NCBI GenBank assembly: GCA_041164825.1
Contig: JBEAOO010000303.1
Location: 1-22,632 of the forward strand
DNA: 22,632 bases
Origin: JBEAOO01 sp041164825
Lineage (GTDB): Bacteria; Pseudomonadota; Gammaproteobacteria; Burkholderiales; Burkholderiaceae_C
Reading direction: 5' to 3'
Part shown: one piece after another, positions 15,694 to 21,776 of the stretch
How the letters are laid out: each line of letters opens with the position of its first letter
How positions within the stretch are numbered: the stretch's first letter is position 1
Made by a program: the position numbers and the translations under genes
The notes under the pieces: model-generated
The model's database searches: none
Told to the model about the DNA's origin: nothing
Seen by the model: the letters and a program-made list of their open reading frames with translations, nothing else

Positions 15694-15862
15694 GGCTGGG
15701 CTTGGCCTTGAGGCGGCGGCAGGCCTCGGAGCAGTACTTCACCTCGGCCCAGTTCTTGGCCCAGCTGCGGCGCCACGTCATGGGCAGGCCGCAGCCCACG
15801 CAGGGCTTGCTCGGCAGGGCTGCCTTGTTGCCTCTGAAGCCACCGCGCGCCAAGCTGCTCAT
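15686..15862 (-). CDS. DUF2256 small zinc-ribbon-like protein
   Basis: A protein of 58 aa with CVGC (Cys21, Cys24) and YCSEAC (Cys44, Cys48) around the conserved block MTWRRSWAKNWAEVKYCS, the DUF2256 signature. The four Cys probably bind one metal ion. The ATG at 15862 overlaps the stop of the HiPIP gene by 4 bases (ATGA), and its end overlaps cryB by 8 bases; a longer in-frame extension upstream would run through the HiPIP gene and is rejected. DUF2256 genes often accompany cryptochrome/photolyase genes, and their function is not established as far as I know. Confidence 0.88.
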   Translation of the reverse strand: MSSLARGGFRGNKAALPSKPCVGCGLPMTWRRSWAKNWAEVKYCSEACRRLKAKPSHG

Positions 15863-16176
15863 GCTTTTTTGGCCCAGGCGCTGCACCAGCCCGCGCCTGC
15901 CACCTGCTTGGCGCCAAACAGGGGGCAGCCACCGGCCTTGTCGGCCGCCTTGCCTTGGTACAGCGCACAAACGGCGCAGTTTTGTCCCGCGGCGTACTTG
16001 GGGTACTTCTTGGCGTCAGCGCGTTTGGCCTCGCCCACATAGCCCAGGGCGGCCGCCTGCGGGTCTTTCTCATCGAGCAGGGCTTGGGCCTGGGCCTGGG
16101 CGCGCCCGGCCAGCGCCACGCTGGCACCAGCCACGGACAGCATCAACAACGTGCGACGGGGAACAGATCGGGTCAT
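15859..16176 (-). CDS. High-potential iron-sulfur protein (HiPIP)
   Basis: A protein of 105 aa. A twin-arginine signal (VPRRTLLMLSVAGASVALAG, ending RAQAQA) fits the Tat export normal for HiPIPs, which fold around a [4Fe-4S] cluster before transport. Cluster ligands are Cys67 and Cys70 (NCAVCALY), Cys84 (GGCPLFGAKQV) and Cys98 (GWCSAW), in HiPIP order and spacing. The ATG at 16176 has AGGAG 8 bases upstream; the longer upstream frame is rejected. It is coupled by a 4-base overlap to the DUF2256 gene. HiPIPs carry electrons in the periplasm, whereas its photolyase neighbours are cytoplasmic, so direct contact is not expected; co-regulation under light or oxidative stress is the simpler reading. 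Confidence 0.92.
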   Translation of the reverse strand: MTRSVPRRTLLMLSVAGASVALAGRAQAQAQALLDEKDPQAAALGYVGEAKRADAKKYPKYAAGQNCAVCALYQGKAADKAGGCPLFGAKQVAGAGWCSAWAKKA

Positions 16177-16266
16177 GGTGGGCTCCTGCAGAGCGGGTTG
16201 GGGAACGACAAACCAGGATCGGGACAGCAACAACAACATCGGCGAAACGCATCGGGCCCGCGCGAC

Positions 16267-17412
16267 TCAGGGCTCGCACACGCTCACGGCCGGCGCCGGT
16301 GCCACTGACGGCGGTGCTTCTGCCGGCAGCGGCTGCTCGGGTGCCGAGCCCAGCGGTGGCGGCGCCTGCAGCAGCGTCTGCACCAGGGCCTGGGCCGACA
16401 ACCAGGCGCCCTCCGCACCCACACCACCCAGAAAATCGCCACACACACCCAAGCCCTGCGCGGCATCCCACCAGCACGCAGCGGTGGGCTGGGCGGGCGG
16501 CTGCGGTGGCAGCGCGTAGCGCCAGCGGTGCACCACGCTGTGCCGCCACACCACGGCGCGGCCAAGCGCCTCGGCCAGCGCGTCTTGCAACTGCTGCTGC
16601 ACCCACTCGGGCTTCTGCGCCATGTGGCGGCGGCTCCAGCCGCCGCGGGCATGGGCCACCCAATGCGCCTGGCCCGGCACGGGCGTGCGACCCGGTCGCG
16701 CGTCCTGCCGCAGCACCCAGGCCAAGGGCCCGTGTGGCGGGCAGTGCACCGTCCAAGCGGCAACAGGGTCGGCAGCGGGGTCGCCAGCGGGCGCAAGCTC
16801 GTCGTCGGTCACGGCCATCAAGGTCCAGCCCGCTTGCATGGGCACCAGCGCAGCGTGGCGCGCCCAATCGCTGCGATGCGCTTGCAGCAGCGGTGCGGCC
16901 TGGGCCGGCGGCAGCGCCAGCAGCACCCCATCCACAGCGCTGGTCTGCAGTGCGCCGTCGGCCCAGACCTGCCAACCCTGCGGCGTGCGCTGCAGACCGT
17001 CCACCGCGCACGACCAGGTGGTGCGCGCATCGCCCAGCAAGTGATGGCACAACGAAGGTTGATCGGGCACGGGCACCCAGAGCGGCCCGGCTTGCGGCAG
17101 AGGCAGCGAGTCGGCGCGCTGATGCGGTGCCCAGGGCGCCACCCAGCCCGCCTGCGTGGCCTGGGCCAAAAAGCCCTGAAAGGCCGGGCTGCGCGCGCTC
17201 AGGGCCACGCAGCCGTGGTCCATGGGCGTGCTGTGTGGCAGGCCATCGCGGTCGGTCCAGACCATGCGGCGGGTGGCCAGCCGCCCGCCGGGGCCACGCG
17301 ATTTGTCAAACACCTGCACCGCGTGGCCTTGGGCGCGCAGGGCGTGCGCACAGGCGGCGCCAGCCAAGCCGGCGCCGATCACGGCCACGGAGAGTGCGGG
17401 AAAACGGTTCAT
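16267..17412 (-). CDS. FAD-dependent amine oxidase / renalase-like oxidoreductase
   Basis: A protein of 381 aa. The dinucleotide-binding motif VAVIGAGLAGAACAHALRAQ (residues 9-28) is followed by VFDKSRGPGGRLATRR, the FAD pattern of the renalase-like NAD(P)-binding amine oxidase group. MDHGCVALS and the C-terminal VCGDFLGGVGAEGAWLS close the FAD site. These enzymes are poorly characterised in bacteria; proposed substrates include aberrant dihydronicotinamide forms, and nothing here fixes the substrate. It is the first gene of the minus-strand cluster, 90 bases before the HiPIP gene, and shares its promoter region with the divergent MerR-type gene. No strong RBS precedes the ATG at 17412. Confidence 0.88.
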   Translation of the reverse strand: MNRFPALSVAVIGAGLAGAACAHALRAQGHAVQVFDKSRGPGGRLATRRMVWTDRDGLPHSTPMDHGCVALSARSPAFQGFLAQATQAGWVAPWAPHQRADSLPLPQAGPLWVPVPDQPSLCHHLLGDARTTWSCAVDGLQRTPQGWQVWADGALQTSAVDGVLLALPPAQAAPLLQAHRSDWARHAALVPMQAGWTLMAVTDDELAPAGDPAADPVAAWTVHCPPHGPLAWVLRQDARPGRTPVPGQAHWVAHARGGWSRRHMAQKPEWVQQQLQDALAEALGRAVVWRHSVVHRWRYALPPQPPAQPTAACWWDAAQGLGVCGDFLGGVGAEGAWLSAQALVQTLLQAPPPLGSAPEQPLPAEAPPSVAPAPAVSVCEP

Positions 17413-17434
17413 GCCGAAGATGCTACGCTGACTG

Positions 17435-17504
17435 GCGTCGTTTCAGCGTCATTGGCCGCTTCACAGCGGATTCAAGCGGGCTATTCGGCGTCAATACCGC
17501 GTCA
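17435..17504. promoter_or_regulatory. Putative operator: GCGTC boxes in pairs spaced 11 bp
   Basis: GCGTC(A/G) occurs at 17435, 17446, 17488 and 17499: two pairs of direct repeats, each pair exactly 11 bases apart, in the 145-base gap between the divergent amine oxidase and MerR-type genes. On the minus strand the second pair reads TTGACGC twice, so it could overlap a -35 element for the flavoprotein operon. Direct repeats of 11 bp are the known binding pattern of CarH, a MerR-type light regulator. A GC-rich background lowers confidence. Confidence 0.45.
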
Positions 17505-17557
17505 ACGCGGCGCCACTTCCGCACCACCCAGCAGACCTCACAAAGCGCGCCACCGCC

Positions 17558-18676
17558 ATGCCCAAGCCCAAGCCGCATCACACCCCGCCCGCTGGCCCCA
17601 CGCCGGCTGCCACACGCAGCACCCGGGCTGGCAGCCCCCCCGCTGCGCCGGCCCCGCACCCGCCGGCCTCCTCCGGCCACCGCAGCGGCGCCGTGGCGCG
17701 CATGTTGCGCATGCCCGTGGCCACGCTGCGCGTCTGGGAGCGGCGCTACGCGGTGACGCAGCCCGCGCTCTCGCCCAGCGGCCAGCGCCTGTACTCGGGC
17801 GACGACGTGCGGCGGCTGGGCCTGATCAAACAACTCACCGACCTGGGCCACGCGATTGGCCAGCTGGCCGCGCTCGACATGGCGCAGTTGCAGCAGGTGG
17901 CCGCCACCCATGCGAATGTGCTGGCTGGCGCGCGCCAGGGGCTGGCCGCGCCGGAGCCGCCCACCACGCCGCCGCCGGCCTGGCGGGTGGCCGTGATCGG
18001 GCCGGCGCTGGGCAGCCGCCTGCGCCGGCCCGCGCTGCGGCGCCGCCTGGGCGCAGGGGTGCAGTGGTTGGGGCCGTTTGACGATCTGGCCCAGGCCGCG
18101 GCCTCGCTGCCCGCGCAGGCGGTCGATGCGCTGCTGATCCACGCGCCGCGCTTGCAAGCCGACTGGCTGGCCACCTGCGATGCCGAGGCTCCTGCGTGGG
18201 CAGAGCTGCCCAAAGCGGTGCTCTACGGCTTTGCGGCCGAGGCGGTGTGCGAAGCCCTGGCCCAGCGTGGCGTGGCGCTGCTGCGCGAGCCCCAGCCCGA
18301 TGCCGTGCTGGCCCAGTGGCTGGGCGGGGTGCGGGTGCCGGCACCGCCCCGGTCACTGAGCGCGGCCGCGCCCTTCGACACCGCCCTCGCTGGCCAAGCG
18401 CCGGTGCCCCCGCGCCGCTGGGACGACGCGGCACTGGCCGACTTCGCCGGCCTCTCGTCCACCGTGGCCTGCGAATGCCCGCGCCATGTGGCCGAGCTGC
18501 TGGTGCAGTTGTCGCAATTTGAGGCCTACAGCGCCGAGTGCGCGCACCGCAGCCCGGCCGACGCGGCGCTGCACCACAGCCTGCGCCGCGTGGCAGGCAG
18601 GGCGCGCGCGCAGTTCGAAACCGCACTCGAAAACGTGGCGCAGCACGAGGGCTTGCTGCTGCCGGCCTCACGCTGA
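17558..18676 (+). CDS. MerR-family regulator, LitR/CarH-like architecture
   Basis: A protein of 372 aa. A disordered Pro/Ala-rich leader (1-40) precedes a MerR winged-helix domain (about 43-110): GAVARMLRMPVATLRVWERR and LYSGDDVRRLGLIKQL. A Rossmann-like region follows (WRVAVIGPALG ... VDALLIHAPRL ... VLYGF), where LitR/CarH proteins carry the B12 domain, but the cobalamin motif DxHxxG is absent. The C-terminal helical domain contains ACECPRHVAELL (Cys305, Cys307) and EAYSAECAHRS, a conserved-looking block that could bind a metal or sense redox. The gene is divergent from the flavoprotein operon, which suggests it controls that operon and itself; light as the signal is an inference. No strong RBS is visible before the ATG, so the start is approximate. 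Confidence 0.85.
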   Translation: MPKPKPHHTPPAGPTPAATRSTRAGSPPAAPAPHPPASSGHRSGAVARMLRMPVATLRVWERRYAVTQPALSPSGQRLYSGDDVRRLGLIKQLTDLGHAIGQLAALDMAQLQQVAATHANVLAGARQGLAAPEPPTTPPPAWRVAVIGPALGSRLRRPALRRRLGAGVQWLGPFDDLAQAAASLPAQAVDALLIHAPRLQADWLATCDAEAPAWAELPKAVLYGFAAEAVCEALAQRGVALLREPQPDAVLAQWLGGVRVPAPPRSLSAAAPFDTALAGQAPVPPRRWDDAALADFAGLSSTVACECPRHVAELLVQLSQFEAYSAECAHRSPADAALHHSLRRVAGRARAQFETALENVAQHEGLLLPASR

Positions 18677-18799
18677 CACCGGGCCAGGCACCCTGACAGC
18701 ACGAGCCCACAAACGGCCACACGTCTGGACTCACCACCCAGCGGTCCCCGCATGCATCGCCATGAAAGCTGCATTGCCAAACCGTGTGCGGTAGCGTCA

Positions 18800-18819
18800 G
18801 GTGAAATCTGGGGTTCACC
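18800..18819. promoter_or_regulatory. Inverted repeat upstream of the Crp/Fnr-family gene
   Basis: GGTGAA-N8-TTCACC forms a perfect 6-bp palindrome 49 bases before the ATG, just upstream of TACATT (18822-18827), a fair -10 candidate. GTGA and TCAC are 10 bases apart, versus 8 in classical CRP sites. It could be an autoregulatory operator. Confidence 0.35.
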
Positions 18820-18867
18820 CTTACATTCGTGGGGTCCTCGAACCATCCCCAGGCGGGACCCGACCCC

Positions 18868-19587
18868 ATGTCCGACCCCCTCGATCCCCGCACCAACTTT
18901 TTGCTGTCCGCCCTGCCCGACGCCGACTGGGCGCGCTGGCGGCCGCTGCTGGAGCCGGTGGACCTGCCGCTGGGGCTGGTGCTCTACGAGTCGGGGCGGA
19001 CGATGACGCACGTCTACTTTCCCACCTCGGCCATCGTGTCGCTGCTGTTTGTGCTCGAAGACGGCGCCTCGGCCGAGATTGCGGTGGTGGGCAGCGAGGG
19101 GGTGGTGGGCATCTCGTTGTTCATGGGCGGTGAATCGACGCCCAGCCGCGCGGTGGTGCAAAGCGCGGGCAAGGGCTTCAAGCTCACCGCGCGCGCGATC
19201 AAAGAAGAGTTCAACCGCATTGGCCCGGTGATGCACCTGCTGCTGCGCTACACGCAAGCACTGATCACGCAGATGGCGCAAACAGCGGTGTGCAACCGCC
19301 ACCACTCGCTCGACCAACAGCTCTGCCGCTGGCTGCTGCTGAGCCTGGACCGGCTCGACGGCAACGAGCTGGTGATGACGCAAGAGCTGATTGCCAACAT
19401 GCTGGGCGTGCGCCGCGAGGGCGTGACCGAAGCCGCCATCAAGCTGCAGGCCGCCGGCTTGATCACCTACGCGCGCGGCCACATCAAGGTCGTCAACCGC
19501 CCGGGCCTGGAAGCGCGCACCTGCGAGTGCTACGCCGTGGTCAAGCGCGAATACGACCGCTTGCTGCCTGACATCAAAGCGCAGTGA
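18868..19587 (+). CDS. Crp/Fnr-family transcriptional regulator
   Basis: A protein of 239 aa. A cyclic-nucleotide-binding-like beta barrel fills roughly residues 15-125 (YESGRTMTHVYFPTSAIVSL, VVGSEGVVGISLFMG), followed by a long dimer helix and a winged helix-turn-helix (QELIANMLGVRREGVTEAAI, about 170-200). The cAMP phosphate-binding signature GExxGExxL/RSA is not present and there is no Fnr-type N-terminal Cys cluster, so the signal is unknown. ATG 18868 follows AGGCGGGA; an in-frame ATG at 18829 would add only a weak leader. It stands alone, in the same direction as the MerR-type gene 190 bases upstream, with its own candidate operator. Confidence 0.9.
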   Translation: MSDPLDPRTNFLLSALPDADWARWRPLLEPVDLPLGLVLYESGRTMTHVYFPTSAIVSLLFVLEDGASAEIAVVGSEGVVGISLFMGGESTPSRAVVQSAGKGFKLTARAIKEEFNRIGPVMHLLLRYTQALITQMAQTAVCNRHHSLDQQLCRWLLLSLDRLDGNELVMTQELIANMLGVRREGVTEAAIKLQAAGLITYARGHIKVVNRPGLEARTCECYAVVKREYDRLLPDIKAQ

Positions 19588-19709
19588 CGTGGCGGGGCGC
19601 TGAGGGCTGATGCGCCGTCACGCGCAGCGCGCATCCCACATCGGACACCGAACCCCGCGCCAGCGCCGCACGAACGCAAAAACCGCGCGAGCGACTGCCG
19701 GGAAACCGT

Positions 19710-19731
19710 GGCAGCCATCACAGTGGCTGCC
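19710..19731 (+). other. Perfect 8-bp hairpin downstream of the Crp/Fnr-family gene
   Basis: GGCAGCCA-TCACAG-TGGCTGCC is a perfect stem with a six-base loop but has no T-run after it. It lies 122 bases after the regulator stop and 115 before the DUF1488 gene. It could be a transcript-stabilising hairpin or part of a rho-dependent terminator. The rest of 19588-19846 shows no supported gene. Confidence 0.45.
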
Positions 19732-19846
19732 CCGCTGTCGCGCTGTGTGCGTCAACGAACAGACGCTCCCACAGCGCGGCGCCACGCTGGCGTTTCTCTC
19801 TGCTTGGTGATCGCGCCAAGCGGCGTTCAGCACAACAGGATTTTGC

Positions 19847-20107
19847 ATGCCACCGATCGCTTTTTTCCACGCCGACTCAGGCGCCGTGCGCTTTTGGGTG
19901 GACGTGGCCGACATCCCCGTGGGCGCCTCCATCAGCCAAGCCACGCTGCATCACCGCTTTCGGCCCGAGGCCCAAGGCGAGAACCCGATGGACACCTTTG
20001 CCGCCCACCGCGCCGAGCTCGAAGCCGTGGTGCGCCGCCGCGTGAGCCAGGGCGCGATTGAGCCGGTGATGCTGCGCGAGCACGACCTGAAGGCCGAGAC
20101 GCTGTGA
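19847..20107 (+). CDS. DUF1488-family protein
   Basis: A protein of 86 aa, near the usual DUF1488 length. The start FFHADSGAVRFWVDVADIPV and the middle DTFAAHRAELEAVVRRRVSQ follow the family pattern of a short beta-rich half (F..V.FWV) and a helix with F..HR..IE. The family is widespread in proteobacteria without a known function. CAGGA lies 13 bases before the ATG, a weak RBS. Nothing in the neighbourhood (a Crp/Fnr-family regulator upstream, a convergent diguanylate cyclase downstream) fixes its job. Confidence 0.78.
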   Translation: MPPIAFFHADSGAVRFWVDVADIPVGASISQATLHHRFRPEAQGENPMDTFAAHRAELEAVVRRRVSQGAIEPVMLREHDLKAETL

Positions 20108-20151
20108 ACGAACGAACGATTGATTGAGTGGTTGAGTGGTTGATTGAGCGA
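20106..20151 (+). repeat. Short simple-sequence tract
   Basis: (GAAC)x3 is followed by ATTGATTGAGTGGTTGAGTG and GTTGATTGAG, an imperfect tandem tract of 4-9 base units just after the DUF1488 stop codon. It is non-coding and AT-richer than its surroundings. Confidence 0.7.
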
Positions 20152-20170
20152 TCAGCGGCAGCGCAAGGCC

Positions 20171-20200
20171 GCTGAGCGCGGCGCGCTCAGCCGAGCGCGC
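20171..20200. terminator. Two mutually exclusive GC-rich hairpins between convergent genes
   Basis: GCTGAGCGC-GGC-GCGCTCAGC (20171-20191) and GCGCGCTC-AGCC-GAGCGCGC (20181-20200) are both perfect but share bases 20181-20191, so only one can form at a time. They overlap the stop codon of the diguanylate cyclase. There is no U-tract, so termination strength is uncertain; a bidirectional or rho-assisted end for the convergent genes is likely. Confidence 0.45.
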
Positions 20201-21017
20201 TTTGGTGCCAGGCCACGCCGCCCGGGCCGCGGCGCTTGGCGACGTACATGGCAGCATCGGCCAGGCCAATCAAACTGGCCGCATCCACGCCATCTTGCGG
20301 GCTCAGCGCCAAGCCCAGGCTGGCCGAGAGGTGCAGCACCTGGGAGCCCACCCAACACGGCTGGGCCAAGGCGAGCTGCATTTTTTCGACAATCTGCATC
20401 GCGTCTTGGCGGTGCATCAGCTCGGCCAGCAGCACCACAAATTCATCGCCCCCGTGGCGGCTGACGGTGTCGGACTCGCGCACCACCGCCGAGAGTTGCG
20501 CGGCCACCCACTGCAACACCGCGTCGCCCACGGCATGGCCTTGGGTGTCGTTGATGTGCTTGAAGCCGTCGAGGTCGACAAACACCACCGCCACGTGCGC
20601 GGCGCGGCGCTGCGCGAGCGTGATGGCGCGGTCCAGGCGATCGAGCATCAGCCCACGCAAAGGCATGCCGGTGAGGGCATCGTGCTGGCTGGTGCGCGCA
20701 ATCTCATCCAGCTGGGTGAGCGCCGAATCGGCCTCGGCGCGCGATTCGAGCGAGGCGATGACCAGCCGCTCGTTGGTGGCCAACAGCAGCGCACCCGCGC
20801 TGTCGTCCAGCGCCTGTTGGGCTTCGCGCACCTCTCGCCGCAAGCGCAACAGCTGCGCCCGCGCGGTGACGATGGCCTGGTTCAGCTCGGCCAGCACCGG
20901 CGCGCAGGCCCGCCGGTCAATGCCGTCGAATCCATCCACGGCGGCCTTGGGGGACGCTGCATCGAGACCGCGCGCGCCGTTGAACGGACGCCGAGGGGGC
21001 ACGGACCAGGACGACAT
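20187..21017 (-). CDS. Diguanylate cyclase (GGDEF)
   Basis: A cytoplasmic protein of 276 aa with no membrane segment. Residues 40-110 are predicted helical/coiled coil (LLRLRREVREAQQALDDSAG) and probably dimerise. The cyclase domain contains DALTGMPLR (113-121), VDLDGFKHINDTQGH (147-161) and the intact catalytic motif GGDEF (189-193), so it should make c-di-GMP from two GTP. RESD (180-183), five residues before GGDEF, is a canonical inhibitory I-site for product feedback. There is no recognisable N-terminal sensor domain. It lies 67 bases downstream of a small uncharacterised gene on the same strand, which may be its partner. No SD sequence is evident before the ATG. Confidence 0.92.
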   Translation of the reverse strand: MSSWSVPPRRPFNGARGLDAASPKAAVDGFDGIDRRACAPVLAELNQAIVTARAQLLRLRREVREAQQALDDSAGALLLATNERLVIASLESRAEADSALTQLDEIARTSQHDALTGMPLRGLMLDRLDRAITLAQRRAAHVAVVFVDLDGFKHINDTQGHAVGDAVLQWVAAQLSAVVRESDTVSRHGGDEFVVLLAELMHRQDAMQIVEKMQLALAQPCWVGSQVLHLSASLGLALSPQDGVDAASLIGLADAAMYVAKRRGPGGVAWHQSALG

Positions 21018-21084
21018 GCGGTGCGACGGGAGGGAGGAACGGGGTGAAGGCGGCGGGCGATCGGGGCGAGATCGGGCGGCCCGC

Positions 21085-21462
21085 TCAGCGGCGCTGGGCC
21101 GCGTCGGGCAACAAGCGCTCGGCGAGTTCAGCGCCCAGCAGTTCGGTCAGCAACTGAAAAAACGCCTGGGCCGGTGCCAAGGGGGCCTGGGGCCCGCGTG
21201 CCCGGCGGGCCAGCGCCACGCTGCGGTGGTAGAGCGCCACCAAACCGTGCTGCCCAATGACCGGCGACAAGCGCGCTTCCACGCCGTCCCAGCCCAGGGC
21301 CTCATCCAAACCCAGGCCGGCCGCGGGCCTCAGTGGCTGAGGCTTCGGCACGGGCCGCCGAAGGGCGTGGGCCATCGCCAGCGAGCCTGTTGTTGAGGCA
21401 GGCGTCGGCGCAGAACGCCACAACGCGGTGACAGGGGCAGGGGCGGCAGGCAATGCAGACAT
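21085..21462 (-). CDS. Uncharacterised small protein upstream of the diguanylate cyclase
   Basis: A protein of 125 aa. The first 50 residues are Pro/Ala-rich and probably disordered. The second half is helical and well formed, with VEARLSPVIGQHGLVALYHR and FFQLLTELLGAELAERLL, a pattern I associate with small regulatory proteins near signalling genes in this bacterial group, without being able to name the family. TGGAG lies five bases before the ATG, which supports real translation. It is followed after 67 bases by the diguanylate cyclase on the same strand, so the two are probably co-transcribed and may act together. Confidence is limited because the N-terminus is low complexity and the region is GC-rich. 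Confidence 0.55.
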   Translation of the reverse strand: MSALPAAPAPVTALWRSAPTPASTTGSLAMAHALRRPVPKPQPLRPAAGLGLDEALGWDGVEARLSPVIGQHGLVALYHRSVALARRARGPQAPLAPAQAFFQLLTELLGAELAERLLPDAAQRR

Positions 21463-21776
21463 GGCAACTCCAGAAGAGGCTGGTGGTCACAGCGAGCCGT
21501 CGCAGGTGTTGACCTGAGCTGCCCACCAAACATCAGCCTCGCAGCTTGCACCCGCGATCAGCAAGGGTCTGTGCGATGCCGCACGCAATACGTGCAGTAG
21601 GCGCAATAGACGCAATGGCCACGGACGGCTGCTCGGCGGGCTCACCCACAGCCAGAAGCCCCAGCGCAGCGAGGGTGCCAACGCGATGCTATGGTTTGCC
21701 CTGATTTCATCGGCGCCACCGCCTTGCCTGGCGGGGCTGCCTCCAGCCGGCCCGCTCGGCCCATCTTCCTTCCGCC
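21463..21776. other. Divergent intergenic region with candidate extended -10 promoter
   Basis: This holds no supported gene. TGCTATGGT (21687-21695) resembles an extended -10 element (TGnTATAAT) pointing at the MFS gene about 80 bases downstream; no clear -35 is seen. The region should also carry the promoter of the divergent small-protein/diguanylate cyclase pair, which I could not locate. Confidence 0.3.

Noticed and set aside
15567..17756. 729-codon plus-strand open frame across the HiPIP and oxidase genes
   Set aside because: It is dominated by Arg, Pro and Ala and crosses several real genes and their promoter region; an artefact of high GC.
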